NCBI GenBank assembly: GCA_013339895.1
Contig: JABACO010000019.1
Location: 3,837,147-3,901,146, forward strand
Length of the DNA: 64,000 nt
Reading direction: 5' to 3'
Source of the DNA: Ephydatia muelleri
Taxonomy: Eukaryota > Porifera > Demospongiae > Spongillida > Spongillidae
A program made the translations under genes and the position numbers. The notes beneath the pieces were generated by a model. That model worked only from the letters and a program-made list of their open reading frames with translations, was not told where the DNA came from and did no database searches. Below, one piece after another: positions 34,237 through 45,615 of this stretch. Every line of letters starts with the position of its first letter. Position 1 is the first letter of the stretch.

Positions 34237-34506
34237 CAGGGGCGGATCCAGATTTTTTTTTGCGAGGGGGGCAAAGGGGAGGGGCATGGTTTGGGCATGG
34301 CTACGAAATATTGCGCGTAAGAGAGGAAGATGTACCCGGGGTCTGGGGCTTCACCCCAGCCGCTCTTTACTGTTATCATGTTACTTCGGCGCGTTTTCGT
34401 TGTCAGCGTGACATAAGACACCGCCCCTTGTAGCTATGAAATTTAATTTCTAACTTGGCGGGAGGGGGTATACCCTCGCCCCCCCCCCCCCCTGGATCCG
34501 CCTCTG
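34237..34506. mobile_element. 270-bp MITE with CAGRGGCGGATCCAG ends
   Basis: The left end CAGGGGCGGATCCAG and the right end CTGGATCCGCCTCTG are inverted copies with one mismatch. They are flanked by direct repeats CATTT (34232-34236 and 34507-34511), a 5-bp target duplication. No coding capacity. Similar end sequence (CAGTGGCAGATCCAG) is at 51109 next to an hAT transposase fragment. Confidence 0.8.
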
Positions 34507-34556
34507 CATTTACATGTATAATAGCGTTACCTTTACTCTCTTATTAATCTGCTTGT

Positions 34557-35870
34557 TTGAAACAGCCGGATAGCCATGCAATATCTCTCTCATCCGGTAA
34601 CTCCACTCTGGAAGACTCTATTCAGGCTCTGAAACAGATACTGCCAGCCATACCTCTCTCCGTCAACCTATCCACAGAAGAGTGGGCTGCTGTCAGACAA
34701 CTCAAAAGTCAAAAGACCCTTATTATTAACAAATCAGACAAGGGTGGTGAGGTCGTGGTTTCAGATCTTGACCACTATATTACCGAGGGTCTGGCAGACT
34801 ATGAAATTATTACATTATTATTACATAGCAACCAATTAACAACCAATTAACAGAGTCAAAGTTAACCCTTATCGATACGCCCCATCGTTTCGGGATGCTC
34901 GGGCCCTACAGCCAACCTCGCCAGCTTCCTTGACTACCACCTGAAGAGGAAACTTCGGGAGATCCCAGCCCACCTTTTCGATACAGACGGCCTCATCAAA
35001 ACCTTAGTTGAGCTCCCACCCCTACCCCTCGACGCTATTTTGGTGACCGCAGACGTCAAAAACCTGTATACAACCATCCCTCAAGAAGAAGGAATTACGG
35101 CACTCCTCCAGAGCTGCAGTAACCTTTCGCCTTTTCCACCACAAGTCACAAAGAGAGCCTTGGACCTAGTCTTCAAGTGGAACTATTTTGTTTTTTGCAA
35201 TAAAATTTACCATCAAAGACGGGCGTTGCCATGGGCTCCCCACTCTCCTCTACGCTGGCGATTCACTAGTATCTTTATGGATGTAGTCGAACGTAGCTAT
35301 ATCCAATCACAACATCTGGTCCCCATTCTATACCGGCGTTACAACTATTTTCAAGTCCCGCAACTCCCCTCACACCCTTTCCTTTAAACCTTATTCCAAA
35401 CCCATGAGCATACACCTGTATGTCCAAAATGATTCCCATCACCCACCGATGACGAAACGAGGGATTATAAAAGGTGAAGCTCTGCGATTAATGAGAAGAT
35501 GCTCGGAAGCCAAGTATTTTTGGTCTGCCCTTCTAGACCTTAAACTCCTTTTTCGACAGAGAGGATACAGCAATAAGGTGATAACCCTTAGCACAGCCAC
35601 CATCGAATTTGTCCACCCAACAGATCGCTACCTTCCAACAAGGGACACCCACTCTAACGGGACCGGTAGAAAATTCTTTTCTTCAAAACAACTTTCGACG
35701 CACGTAGACCCCCCCCATTAAACCTATTCTCTTAAACAGCTGGACGGTTCTAGAGGCTGACCCGACGACCAATGAGGTTTTTGGGGATAAGCCCATCCTA
35801 TTATGTTTCAGGAATTTGCCCAACCTACAGAAGTTTATAACGAGATCGCCACTGTAGGGTGACGTCAGGA
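34557..35870 (+). mobile_element. Penelope-like retroelement, decayed reverse transcriptase part
   Basis: Fragments in order: TLIINKSDKGGEVVVSDLDH (34711 on), the N-terminal RT signature of Penelope-like elements; YAPSFRDARALQPTSPASFL; DAILVTADVKNLYTTIPQEE (RT motif with the first Asp region); CNKIYHQRRALPWAPHSPL (degenerate GTAMGSP-type motif); KRGIIKGEALRLMRRCSEAK and LFRQRGY near the C-terminus. Several frame breaks, and the YxDD-type active-site motif is not recognisable, so it is inactive. No clear GIY-YIG endonuclease follows. Confidence 0.75.
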
Positions 35871-35916
35871 TCAATGCACCAGCTCCTACGTCATCCCTCG
35901 TTCTGTATAAGATCTT

Positions 35917-37302
35917 ATGTACATCTACGAGGTGTGGCAGGAGAACCTCGAACCTCATCCCCACACCCTCCTATTCAATTTTACATCTCCTCTCTTCAGC
36001 AGACTCTCCTGTTTCTTCCCCCTTCACCACCTTTCACGGGCCTTCAGTCACTACCATGCATGCCCCCATCACATACCCATTCCCAAACCTGGATATTCTT
36101 CTTCGGAGCACCCTAATATTGTACACGGGGGCGTAGACGTTAGGGATGGTGGGCACTCCCATTTGCCCCTAACCCCAACCCCAACCCATAATCCTTCGGG
36201 CCCACCTCCGGCATCCTCAGGATCCGCCCACCCCTGGTACCTCCCCACATTCCCAGCTCCAATGAATATTTCTCCTCGTGTACCTGCTATTACCCTTCCC
36301 TCTCCACCCCACATCACCACACACCTGTCACCAGATGAACCTTGCACTCATCCCAACCACTCTGTAACACCCTCTCTGGCCCACACGATTGAATCTGCTG
36401 CCATTTCGCTATCCTCCCCTCTCACATACTCCATGCTCTCTGCTGAATCGATCTCTGTCTCCACCTCCTCTCCGGTTTTCTTGCACTCCAGCCACTTGGA
36501 CATTCCCTCTCTGACCTATTCTGATCGAAACGTCACCTCTTCCCCACTCTCTCTTCCCACACCCCTTCCCCCTTCTAACTCCTCTCTTCCCACACCCCTT
36601 CCCCCTTCTAACTCCTCTCTTCCCACACCCGTTCCCCCTTCTGACTCCACCTCGAGACCCCCGACGATACAAGCAGGAAGTAATAAGGACACCGTTGACT
36701 GCAGAGTTGCCTTATCACCTGATGACAGGATTGGGATCCGTATCCTGATGGAGAGAATAGAGGTCATCACGACTAAACTAGCAGGTAAACACTGACCGTG
36801 GTGCCCAGACGGGTCTTCGACCGCGTAGTTTTGCCTCAATCCTAACCGTTAATTCAACCGTACGACGGGCCCCTCCTCCTCTTTGCAGCCTGCTGCCCCG
36901 AACCGTGAACCTCTGCAAACCAGCAGTTCCAGAGCTACTGAACTTAGTGGCAGACACACCAGACCCCTGGGACCCTCGCTACATGTGACCTCCTATTACT
37001 ATCGAGCTCCTCCTACCGCCCCTCCCGCCGCTTCCTCCACACTCGCGGGTACTAGCAACGTTGAGTTACACCCAAACCCGGGCCCCATGGCCTTGATGCA
37101 CCCCGTAGCTCCAGAGGGCAGCCCCAACCAATCACCACCCCATATCCTCCTCCCCGGACCACTGCTTCTGGCCTTAAGCTTGATACATGCGGAACACGCC
37201 CGCCAACTCCCCCCGAGACCTCACACACTTTTCTCCACACTACCTCTCCCTCGACCTTTCTTCCCTCACTCCCTTGTCGAGCTCGCAACCTTGCGACCGT
37301 AA
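35917..37302 (+). other. Pro/Ser/Thr-rich retroelement-associated open frames with NPGP motif
   Basis: A 292-codon frame (35917-36795) is rich in Pro, Ser, Thr and His, contains a tandem SNSSLPTPLPP repeat and ends LMERIEVITTKLAGKH. A second frame (36883-37302) contains TSNVELHPNPGP at about 37050-37085, reminiscent of the D-x-E-x-NPGP or D[IV]HPNPGP motif at the N-terminus of many animal retroelement proteins. The block sits between the C-terminal part of one Penelope-like copy and the N-terminal part of another and is probably the element's 5' region. Confidence 0.45.
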
Positions 37303-37381
37303 CTGAGACGGCGGCAAATCCCACCACTCCCCCTACGGTTTCGTTTTTAGAGATGGGCCGTCCCCTTCGGGCCCCTCCAGA

Positions 37382-37777
37382 ATGAGGAGAGAACGTCGCT
37401 TTCGTCTATTTAGCACTCCTCCACCAGAAAATCTTGTTACTAACCTTTCTTCTACAACTCTTTCTACCTCCCAATACTCTGTACTCTCCCGCGGACTCCT
37501 GTTTATCCCTACCCCTTTACCCAGCATAGATTCGGATCTCGATGAATTTGCCAGAATCCTCCGATTAGCTTTCTTGTACAGGAATGCACCAGACACACCG
37601 ATTAACCCTTTTAAATCGAAATCTGGATACGACCCTGGACAGAATCTGCCAGGCTTTCCTGGAACTCCGGTTCCAGCTCACTCCACATTGTGGACTGAAG
37701 GACTTCAGCTAGCTGATTTGAGAACTGCTCAAACACGTCTTGCAAAACTCTCTGTTGGATGCAGGCTGTATATAATA
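37382..37777 (+). mobile_element. Penelope-like retroelement, N-terminal part of a second copy
   Basis: The frame reads PPPENLVTNLSSTTLSTSQY, SVLSRGLLFIPTPL and LDEFARILRLAFLYRN, the typical N-terminal segment of Penelope-like proteins that precedes the SDKGG motif. It lies downstream of the RT fragments at 34.6-35.9 kb in the same orientation. It is cut off at 37780 exactly where the large inverted-repeat block starts. Confidence 0.7.
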
Positions 37778-38261
37778 TTAGGGCCTACGTTAGTAGGTCC
37801 TATGTAGGATTTGAAGTGTGATGAATACGATTAGCAAAACACCAGATTTGCCGTTGCACCGTAGAATCAGTTGGACTTTAGCGAGCGTATTTGGATACAG
37901 CCAACAATTACCTACAATGTAATAAAACTGCCGACACTTAGAAAGCTCAGACAACAGAGATAACGCTCTCTCGTTCCCACATTCGAACCTGAAAAAAAGT
38001 TTCTCCTTCTTCATAAATGCAATTCAAATAGAACGCAGCATTTATAAACGATTCGGTAACCGGAAAGCATCTGTAAAATCGTGTACATGATTTCCACAAG
38101 CATATTCATAATGAAAAATCTATTAACAGATTTCGTATCATCTATGGCCAATAATTGCTCGGAACGATAAATCATAATGAAATCCAACATTTCATGTATT
38201 AAATAAATCTACTAATAAATCAAATTTATTTTCAGTCTATTTTTTTCCCCTGTGTTATAAA

Positions 38262-38605
38262 AATGATTCACGTTTGAATCGCTATAACTTTGAAACGGTA
38301 AACGCTATTGACTTCGTATTTTCAGCACTTCATACTACACCATTTCTATATGGCAAAATACATTTTGGGGTCTTGCATTAGCTTCGTTCCAGTGTTACAA
38401 CCAGGGCTGCCGCGATATTTTTCGGTCATATCGCACGTGCATGGGATATACGGAATAGGCGGAAATATATGAAAAGTAATTCAGCAGGTGCAACTAGTGT
38501 TCGGCCCGCATACACGGGCGTACACAGTACATACTTTAAACGTGTAACTGCGAACGCTTATAAGTACCTTTTTCGTAGGAGTACATGAGTTTGTTTGATG
38601 GAGGT

Positions 38606-38642
<37 letters not shown>

Positions 38643-39805
38643 CTACTTGTATAGCGCTAGCGGCAAAATTACAACACGGGGGGCTACTTTTATCGCGGCA
38701 AAATTACAATACGAACCCCACATTGCATTATGCCACTGAAAAATGCCTTTTCCCAGCCTTTCTGGTTAGCGCGCGGCTCCATGCATCATTAGTTTTCTGG
38801 TTTGTATATTTCATAACTGTCATCATCTGCGTTTAATGACATTTTTTTGGGCTTATGTAAGTAACATATATTAGTGTTATAGCTGTAGTTTACTGGTGTT
38901 ATGTGTAGATGTTAGACATAACATAAGGGTACAAATTATTATTATTTCTTTTTAATTTTTTTAAATTTTTAAATTTTTTTTTTAACTTTTGAGCATACAG
39001 TGAATTACAAAAGAAACAATATAAACAAACTAATAACTGACTACATTTATGATATATAAATATCAAACTCGAAAGAGATGTACAATATATAAATAGTACT
39101 GGATACACAGGGTTACACTACATAAATTACATGCTACTTGTGGTGCCCAATACAGAGGCAACATTGCCGTGCTGTAGTGCAATGGACACTCTCTGGAGAA
39201 GGAATGGGAGGGACTGGTGATCATGTGTCATGCTCTGCTGACGCCTGCTGATATCTGTGAGCAAACTGAGAGCATCAGGGCCAAGGGCACCTGAGGTCTC
39301 AACGGCAATTGGTACAAAATGGTGAGATTTGGACAGCAGAGCATATTTCTCCTTCTTCAAGGCTTCAGCAACTGTGGCTACAGCTATAGCTTCCCTTGTG
39401 GCATCAGATATGTCTGGTTTATATATACATTTATATATAACTCATGCCTTGAAAAACCCTGGCCTTCTGAGGTGCAGTAGAGGTATAAGGCAGATAGAAT
39501 TCACCACTCTATACGATATCTCCCTGCCCTACAGTATGATAGGATGGTTTATGTGTTGGTTCTTTGGTCGCCACCACAACAACGCTGGTTTCTCTACGTG
39601 TAAACCAAATTGCATTTTCCTGCAGAAAGCTATGGTGGGTTTGAACGCTAAGGGGAATCAATCGGACGTTGCAACACTGGTTTGAAGCAAATGCAAGGCC
39701 TCTGAATCTATTTTACCAGAGAGAAATGTACTTCTATGGAGTGTTGAAAATAGGAATTAAATAGTGTTACCGTTCGGAAGTTATAGTGATTCAAACATGA
39801 ATCAC
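38262..39805. repeat. Older inverted-repeat element split by a LINE fragment
   Basis: The arm at 38262-38405 (TTCAGCACTTCATACTACAC and surroundings) is matched in reverse at about 39660-39805. Both arms are diverged copies of the palindrome at 42701-43522. Between them are a poly-G run (38606-38642) and the LINE remnant. Confidence 0.6.
38925..39366 (-). mobile_element. 3' end of a non-LTR retrotransposon (LINE)
   Basis: On the minus strand a 5'-truncated frame reads HHFVPIAVETSGALGPDALS and LLQRVSIALQHGNVASVLGT, the characteristic C-terminus of LINE reverse transcriptase proteins in animals. It ends at 39127, with an A/T-rich 3' tail toward 38930. Confidence 0.8.
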
Positions 39806-40363
39806 TGAAATATCGGAAGTTTCGTTAGAAACTTCCATATAGGATTTGACCCCGGCTATGAATATAATTAAAAATACGCGACCCGTCTGTAACAAGACTC
39901 CCGATGATCGGATCGTTTAGCAATCGATCTATAAGTAAAAAATGAGCAGTTTCGTTTTTGTTTCATGTCGTAGAACCGCGTGGTTGTAGAGAACAAAAGG
40001 GTACTGTCCGTCCTCGTACCCAGTCCCGGAACAATGGGCGGGTCTCCTCCTTTTTCTTCTTCTTCTTCTCCTTCTTGGCAATGCATAACTCGGGATAGGA
40101 ACACTTTTAAACGATGTAATTTTCACCAATAGCTTCAGAATTGGCTGGAAGAGGTCCTTTATGGATCAAATATACATTGGTAAACAATCGACTATACGGC
40201 CTATGTAAGACGTATATCTAATTATACGTCTTATGTAAGACGTATAATTAGATATCTAAAAAATAAATGCACGGTACAGTGTATGTATAAAGCGAATAAC
40301 GAAAAACTCTTCGGTGATTCAATTGGCGTTTTGGCGTGAAACCTGTGAAGTTGTTTTCCTCAA

Positions 40364-40709
40364 ATGCCTTCACGTCAGAAAAAGAAACGAGCGAAACGAC
40401 GTGCGAAATACCTTGAAGTTCGAGACGATGTTTTAGAATCGGCACGGGCATCCTACAAAGCAGACCAAGAAAAGAAACGGACCGCTGAACGCGAGCGGTA
40501 TCAAGCAGAACCAGAAAGAAACAGACGCTGAACGCGAGCGGTATCATGCAGAGCCAGAAAAGAAACGGTCATCAGCTAAACGCGAAAGCTACCAAGCAGA
40601 GCCAGAAAAGAAACAGACCGCTGAACGCGAGCGGTATCAAGCAGACCCAGAAAAGAAACAGACCGCTGAACGCGAACGTTATAAAGCAGACCCAGAAAAG
40701 GTCCGCTAA
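40364..40709 (+). pseudogene. Basic repeat protein (xERYxADPEKK units), frameshifted
   Basis: The frame starts MPSRQKKKRAKRRAKYLEVR and passes into ~15-residue repeats of TAERERYQADPEKKQ type. One frame loss occurs near 40518, where GAAAGAAACAG replaces GAAAAGAAACAG. I associate such R/K/E repeat N-termini with transposon-encoded proteins of sponges and cnidarians. The mirror copy is at 44700-45062 on the minus strand, with different indels. Confidence 0.6.
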
Positions 40710-41469
40710 AGGAAACGTTATTGGGAGAGTCCTGAATGTGCTCGCTTGGCGAAGAGAGTGCGGTACGGGAAGGCTAAGCGTAGTACCGACGTACCGTGCA
40801 AAACCAACGAGGCCATCGAAAAAGTACTACCGACAAAGTTATTCAAAGGTATGTAAATGTAGTAACCTTCTCTTACCTTAGATATTAAGCTTAGTTTGCA
40901 TATGACATTAGCTGAAACGTTGCGTCAGCGTTGCCTTTTGTCAGTGTCGTTATGTAATGTTGGAAGAGACTTTAGTTCCATTCCAGACCTATGAGATACA
41001 TGCAGTTATTGTTTGAACTTTCTAACACAATGTAGCGGTTGCTGATATCATCTGTGCATTGAATCAGAATGGCTTCAGATTTCATGGCATGAAGTGGGCA
41101 ACTGTTGCATGTAAGAGTATAACTTTCAAGCCTTGGTGTATATAGTTTAGCACATACATAATGTTGCATGTACGCACTTCCTTTTTCACTGTAGCTACTC
41201 TCTGTACGAACCAAAGGATATCGTACTAAGCGAGTATAAGGGTGGCCTCGAAAAGGCTATTCTTAAGAATAGCACTTTACTAGTTCAGTTAAATGATGCC
41301 TTTTGCAAGACGCACCCATGGTTAGCACAAAAGGTGTGTACCAGTTCTGCACATGCTCACATCGCAGCATATGGAGCACGTCATCACGAGAGACGAAGTA
41401 ATGGAAATAGAGCGGATTTTAGAAGGCGGTGGTGATGGGGAGATGGCGAAGATGATGGCAGTGCTGGAC

Positions 41470-41845
41470 CCTGTCCAGCACCACCTTCCCCCACGTCCAG
41501 CACCACCTTCCCCACGTCCAGCACCACCTTCCCCACGTCCAACACCACCTTCGCCACGTCCAGCACCACCTTTGCCACGTCCAGCACTACCTTTGCCACG
41601 TCCAGCACCACCTTTCCCACGTCCAGCACCACCTTTGCCACGTCCAGCACCACCTTTGCCACGTCCAGCACCACCTTCCCCACGTCCAGCACCACCTTCG
41701 CCACATCCAACACCACCTTCGCCACATCCAGCACCACCTTCGCCACATCCAGCACCACCTTCGCCACATCCAGCACCACCTTCGCCACATTCAGCACCAC
41801 CTTCGCCACATCCAACACCACCTTCGCCACATCCAGGACGAGGCC
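41470..41845. repeat. Proline-rich minisatellite, left arm
   Basis: A unit of about 18 bp, CGTCCAGCACCACCTTCGCC, encodes RPAPPSP/RPAPPLP in one frame and VAKVVLD on the opposite strand. It lies in a frame that opens MLTSQHMEHVITRDEVMEIE. The mirror array at 43678-43960 has fewer units, so the arms evolve independently. Confidence 0.9.
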
Positions 41846-41940
41846 GAGATGGCAGACGATGAGGACGAGGTGAAAGAGGACGACGTGGAAGAGGCGGTGA
41901 AGGACGAGACCGTAATGTGAACCATTATTCGGACAATATA

Positions 41941-42700
41941 TATGTATAACTACTAATGTTAATGTTATTTAATAATTATGCCAAATGCGCTAATGATAAT
42001 GGTTGGTCTAAGTACAGCAAGGAAAGATTTCACGAATGATTCAAACACGCATCCCGCCTTTAACTAAAACTTTAGTTCTGATATCGGATCGCTTAGCTTC
42101 ATTCATAGTTCTACATGTCTTAGCAAATGGCACACACATGACGTCACACAACCCGTTGTACATAGAAAAAATCAATGAAACAAGTAAATAAAAACATTCT
42201 CTAGGAGAAAGTTGGTGGGATATAGGATTTGATGGCAATTGGTGGTGTAAAAAGCAAGGAAACAAGGTCTTATCAGAAGGGAAAATGTAATAGTCCTATA
42301 TTAAGCACATTTCTAGGGCATGTATTGTTTCTGTGCTAAATATAGGACTATTACATTTTCCCTTCTGATAAGACCTTGTTTCCTTGCTTTTTACACCACC
42401 AATTGCCATCAAATCCTATATCCCACCAACTTTCTCCTAGAGAATGTTTTTATTTACTTGTTTCATTGATTTTTTTCTATGTACAACGGGTTGTGTGATG
42501 TCATGTGTGTGCCATTTGCTAAGACATGTAGAACTATGAACGAAGCTAAGCGATCCGATATCAGAACTAAAGTTTTAGTTAAAGGCGGGATGCGTGTTTG
42601 AATCATTCAATCTTTCCTTGCTGTACTTAGACCAACCATTATCATTAGCGCATTTGGCATAATTATTTAATAACATTAACATTAGTAGTTATACATATAT
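41941..42700. repeat. 760-bp palindrome B
   Basis: Perfect or near-perfect self-complementarity about a centre near 42325 (AATGTAATAGTCCTATATTA against its reverse complement near 42340). The ends read TATGTATAACTACTAATGTT and its inverse. No coding potential. Confidence 0.92.
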
Positions 42701-43522
42701 GGGAAAGTTTCCGAGAAAAGGGACCTAGCGTGTATTATAAAAAAGCATAATAAAAATGCCTTACGTTTGAAATGCTATAACTTCCGAAGGGTTAACGCTA
42801 TCGTCTTCCTATTTTCAGCACTTCATACTACACCATTTCTCTATGGTAAAATACATTTTGGGATCTTGAACATGCTCCATGCCGGTATCGCGATGTCCGA
42901 TACTCCAAGGGGTTCAAACCCGCCATAACTTTCTGTAGGAGTAATCAAATCGCTTCAAATTCGGTTTGTAGGTGGAGAGGTCCTATATCTATCTATTTGT
43001 TCTGTTCGTAAATTTTTATGCAATCCGTTACGGAGATACAGTTGAACAAACTACGTGCACATTTTCGCGCTCGTTTCGCGCCAATGATTTGGGCAAATTG
43101 CGCTCCGCTCAATGTATGGGAAGGCGGGGATTATTACATTGGCGCGAATCAAGTGGGAAAACGTGCACGTAGTTTATTCAACTGTATCTCCGTAACAGAT
43201 GGCATAAAAATTAACGAACAGAACAAATCGATAGGTATAGGACCTCTCTACCTACATACCGAATTTGAAGCGATTTCATTACTCCTACAGAAAGTTATGG
43301 CGGGTTTGAACCCGGTGGGGTATCGAACGTTGCAATACTGGCAAGGAGCAAGTGCAAGATCCCAAAAAGTATTTTACCATAGAGAAATGGTGTAATATGA
43401 AGTGCTGAAAATAGGAAGACGATAGCGTTAACCCTTCGGAAGTTATAGCATTTCAAACGTAAGGCATTTTTATTATGCTTTTTTATAATACACGCTAGGT
43501 CCCTTTTCTCGGAAACTTTCCC
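42701..43522. repeat. 822-bp palindrome C with GGGAAAGTTTCCGAGAAAAG ends
   Basis: Inverted about a centre near 43111. The ends GGGAAAGTTTCCGAGAAAAG / CTTTTCTCGGAAACTTTCCC are exact inverses. A related terminal sequence occurs at 55196 (GGGACAGTTTCCGAGAAAAT), which suggests a foldback element family. Confidence 0.9.
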
Positions 43523-45615
43523 ATATATTGTCCGAATAATGGTTCACATTACGGTCTCGTCCTTCACCGCCTCTTCCACGTCGCCCTCTTCATTCTCTTA
43601 CATATCCTCGTCCTCTATATCTCCCATCTCGTCCTCTTCCACCTCGTCCTCGTCGTCTGCCATCTCTCGGCCTCGTCCTGGATGTGGCGAAGGTGGTGTT
43701 GGATGTGGCGAAGGTGGTGTTGGATGTGGCGAAGGTGGTGCTGGACGTGGCAAAGGTGGTGCTGGACGTGGCGAAGGTGGTGTTGGACGTGGGAAAGGTG
43801 GTGCTGGACGTGGCAAAGGTGGTGCTGGACGTGGCAAAGGTGGTGCTGGATGTGGCAAAGGTGGTGCTGGATGTGGCGAAGGTGGTGTTGGACGTGGGGA
43901 AGGTGGTGCTGGACGTGGGGAAGGTGGTGCTGGACGTGGGGGAAGGTGGTGCTGGACGGGGTCCAGCACTGCCATCATCTTCGCCATCTCCCCATCACCA
44001 CCGCCTTCTAAAATCCGCTCTATTTCCATTACTTCGTCTCTCGTGATGACGTGCTCCATATGCTGCGATGTGAGCATGTGCAGAACTGGTACACACCTTT
44101 TGTGCTAACCATGGGTGCGTCTTGCAAAAGGCATCATTTAACTGAACTAGTAAAGTGCTATTCTTAAGAATAGCCTTTTCGAGGCCACCCTTATACTCGC
44201 TTAGTACGATATCCTTGGTTCGTACAGAGAGTAGCTACAGTGAAAAAGGAAGTGCGTACATGCAACATTATGTATGTGCTAAACTATATACACCAAGGCT
44301 TGAAAGTTATACTCTTACATGCAACAGTTGCCCACTAAAATAGTTTCATGCCATGAAATCTGAAGCCATTCTGATTCAATGCACAGATGATATCAGCAAC
44401 CGCTACATTGTGTTAGAAAGTTCAAACAATAACTGCATGTATCTCATAGGTCTGGAATGGAACTAAAGTCTCTTCCAACATTACATAACGACACTGACAA
44501 AAGGCAACGCTGACGCAACGTTTCAGCTAATGTCATATGCAAACTAAGCTTAATATCTAAGGTAAGAGAAGGTTACTACATTTACATACCTTTGAATAAC
44601 TTTGTCGGTAGTACTTTTTCGATGGCCTCGTTGGTTTTGCACGGTACTACGCTTAGCCTTCCCGTACCGCACTCTCTTCGCCAAGCGAGCACATTCAGGA
44701 CTCTCCAAATAACGTTTCCTTTAGCGGACCGCTTCTTTTCTGGGTCTGCTTTATAACGTTCGCGTTCAGCGGTCTGTTTCTTTTCTGGGTCTGCTTGATA
44801 CCGCTCGCGTTCAGCGGTCTAGATCTGTTTCTTTTCTGGCTCTGCTTGATAGCTTTCGCGTTTAGCTGATGACCGTTTCTTTTCTGGCTCTGCATGATAC
44901 CGCTCGCGTTCAGCGTCTGTTTCTTTCTGGCTCTGCTTGATACCGCTCGCGTTCAGCGGTCCATTTCTTTTCTTGGTCTGCTTTGTAGGATGCCCGTGCC
45001 GATTCTAAAACTTCGTCTCGAACTTCAGTCGTTTCGCTCGTTTCTTTTTCTGACGTGAAGGCATTTGAGGAAAACAACTTCACAGGTTTCACGCCAAAAC
45101 GACGATTGAATCACCGAAGAGTTTTTCGTTGTTCGCTTTATACATACACTGTACCGTGCATTAGATATCTAATTATACGTCTTACATAAGACGTATAATT
45201 AGATATACGTCTTACATAAGCCGTATAGTCGTATAGTCGATTGTTTACCAATATATATTTGATCCATAAAGGACCTCTTCCAGCCAATTCTGAAGCTATT
45301 GGTGAAAATTACATCGTTTAAAAGTGTTTCTATCCCGAGTTGTGCATTGCCAAGAAGAAGAAGAAGAAGAAGAAGGAGGAGGAGACCCGCCCATTGTTCC
45401 GGGACTGGGTACGAGGACGGACAGTACCCTTTTGTCTCTACAACCACGCGGTTCTACGACATGAAACAAAAACGAAACTGCTCATTTTTTACTTATAGAT
45501 CGATTGCTAAAACAAGCTAAACGATCCGATCATCGGGAGTCTTGGGTCGCGTATTTTTAATTATATTCATAGCCGGGGTCAAATCCTATATGGAAGTTTC
45601 TAACGAAACTTCCGA
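43523..45615. repeat. Right arm of the 2.1-kb inverted repeat
   Basis: Mirror of 39813-41940, with indels (shorter proline minisatellite at 43678-43960, different frame breaks in the basic repeat protein at 44700-45062). The divergence argues against a simple assembly fold-back. Confidence 0.9.

Larger units (their letters stand above)
39813..41940. repeat. Left arm of a 2.1-kb inverted repeat
   Basis: It is the reverse complement of 43523-45615, with scattered differences. Contents in + orientation: a (CTT)n patch, a palindromic ACGTCTTATGTAAGACGT element near 40205-40250, a basic repeat protein frame from 40364, a frame with KGGLEKAILKNSTLLVQLND near 41229, and a proline-rich minisatellite at 41470-41845. 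Confidence 0.9.

Noticed and set aside
41353-41862. Proline-rich RPAPPSP protein as a structural gene
   Set aside because: The frame lies in the arm of a large inverted repeat, the mirror copy has a different repeat number, and the surrounding frames are broken; best seen as transposon-derived.
42972-43395. 125-codon frame within palindrome C
   Set aside because: The frame reads through a palindrome, so both halves encode reverse-complement sequence; no family resemblance.
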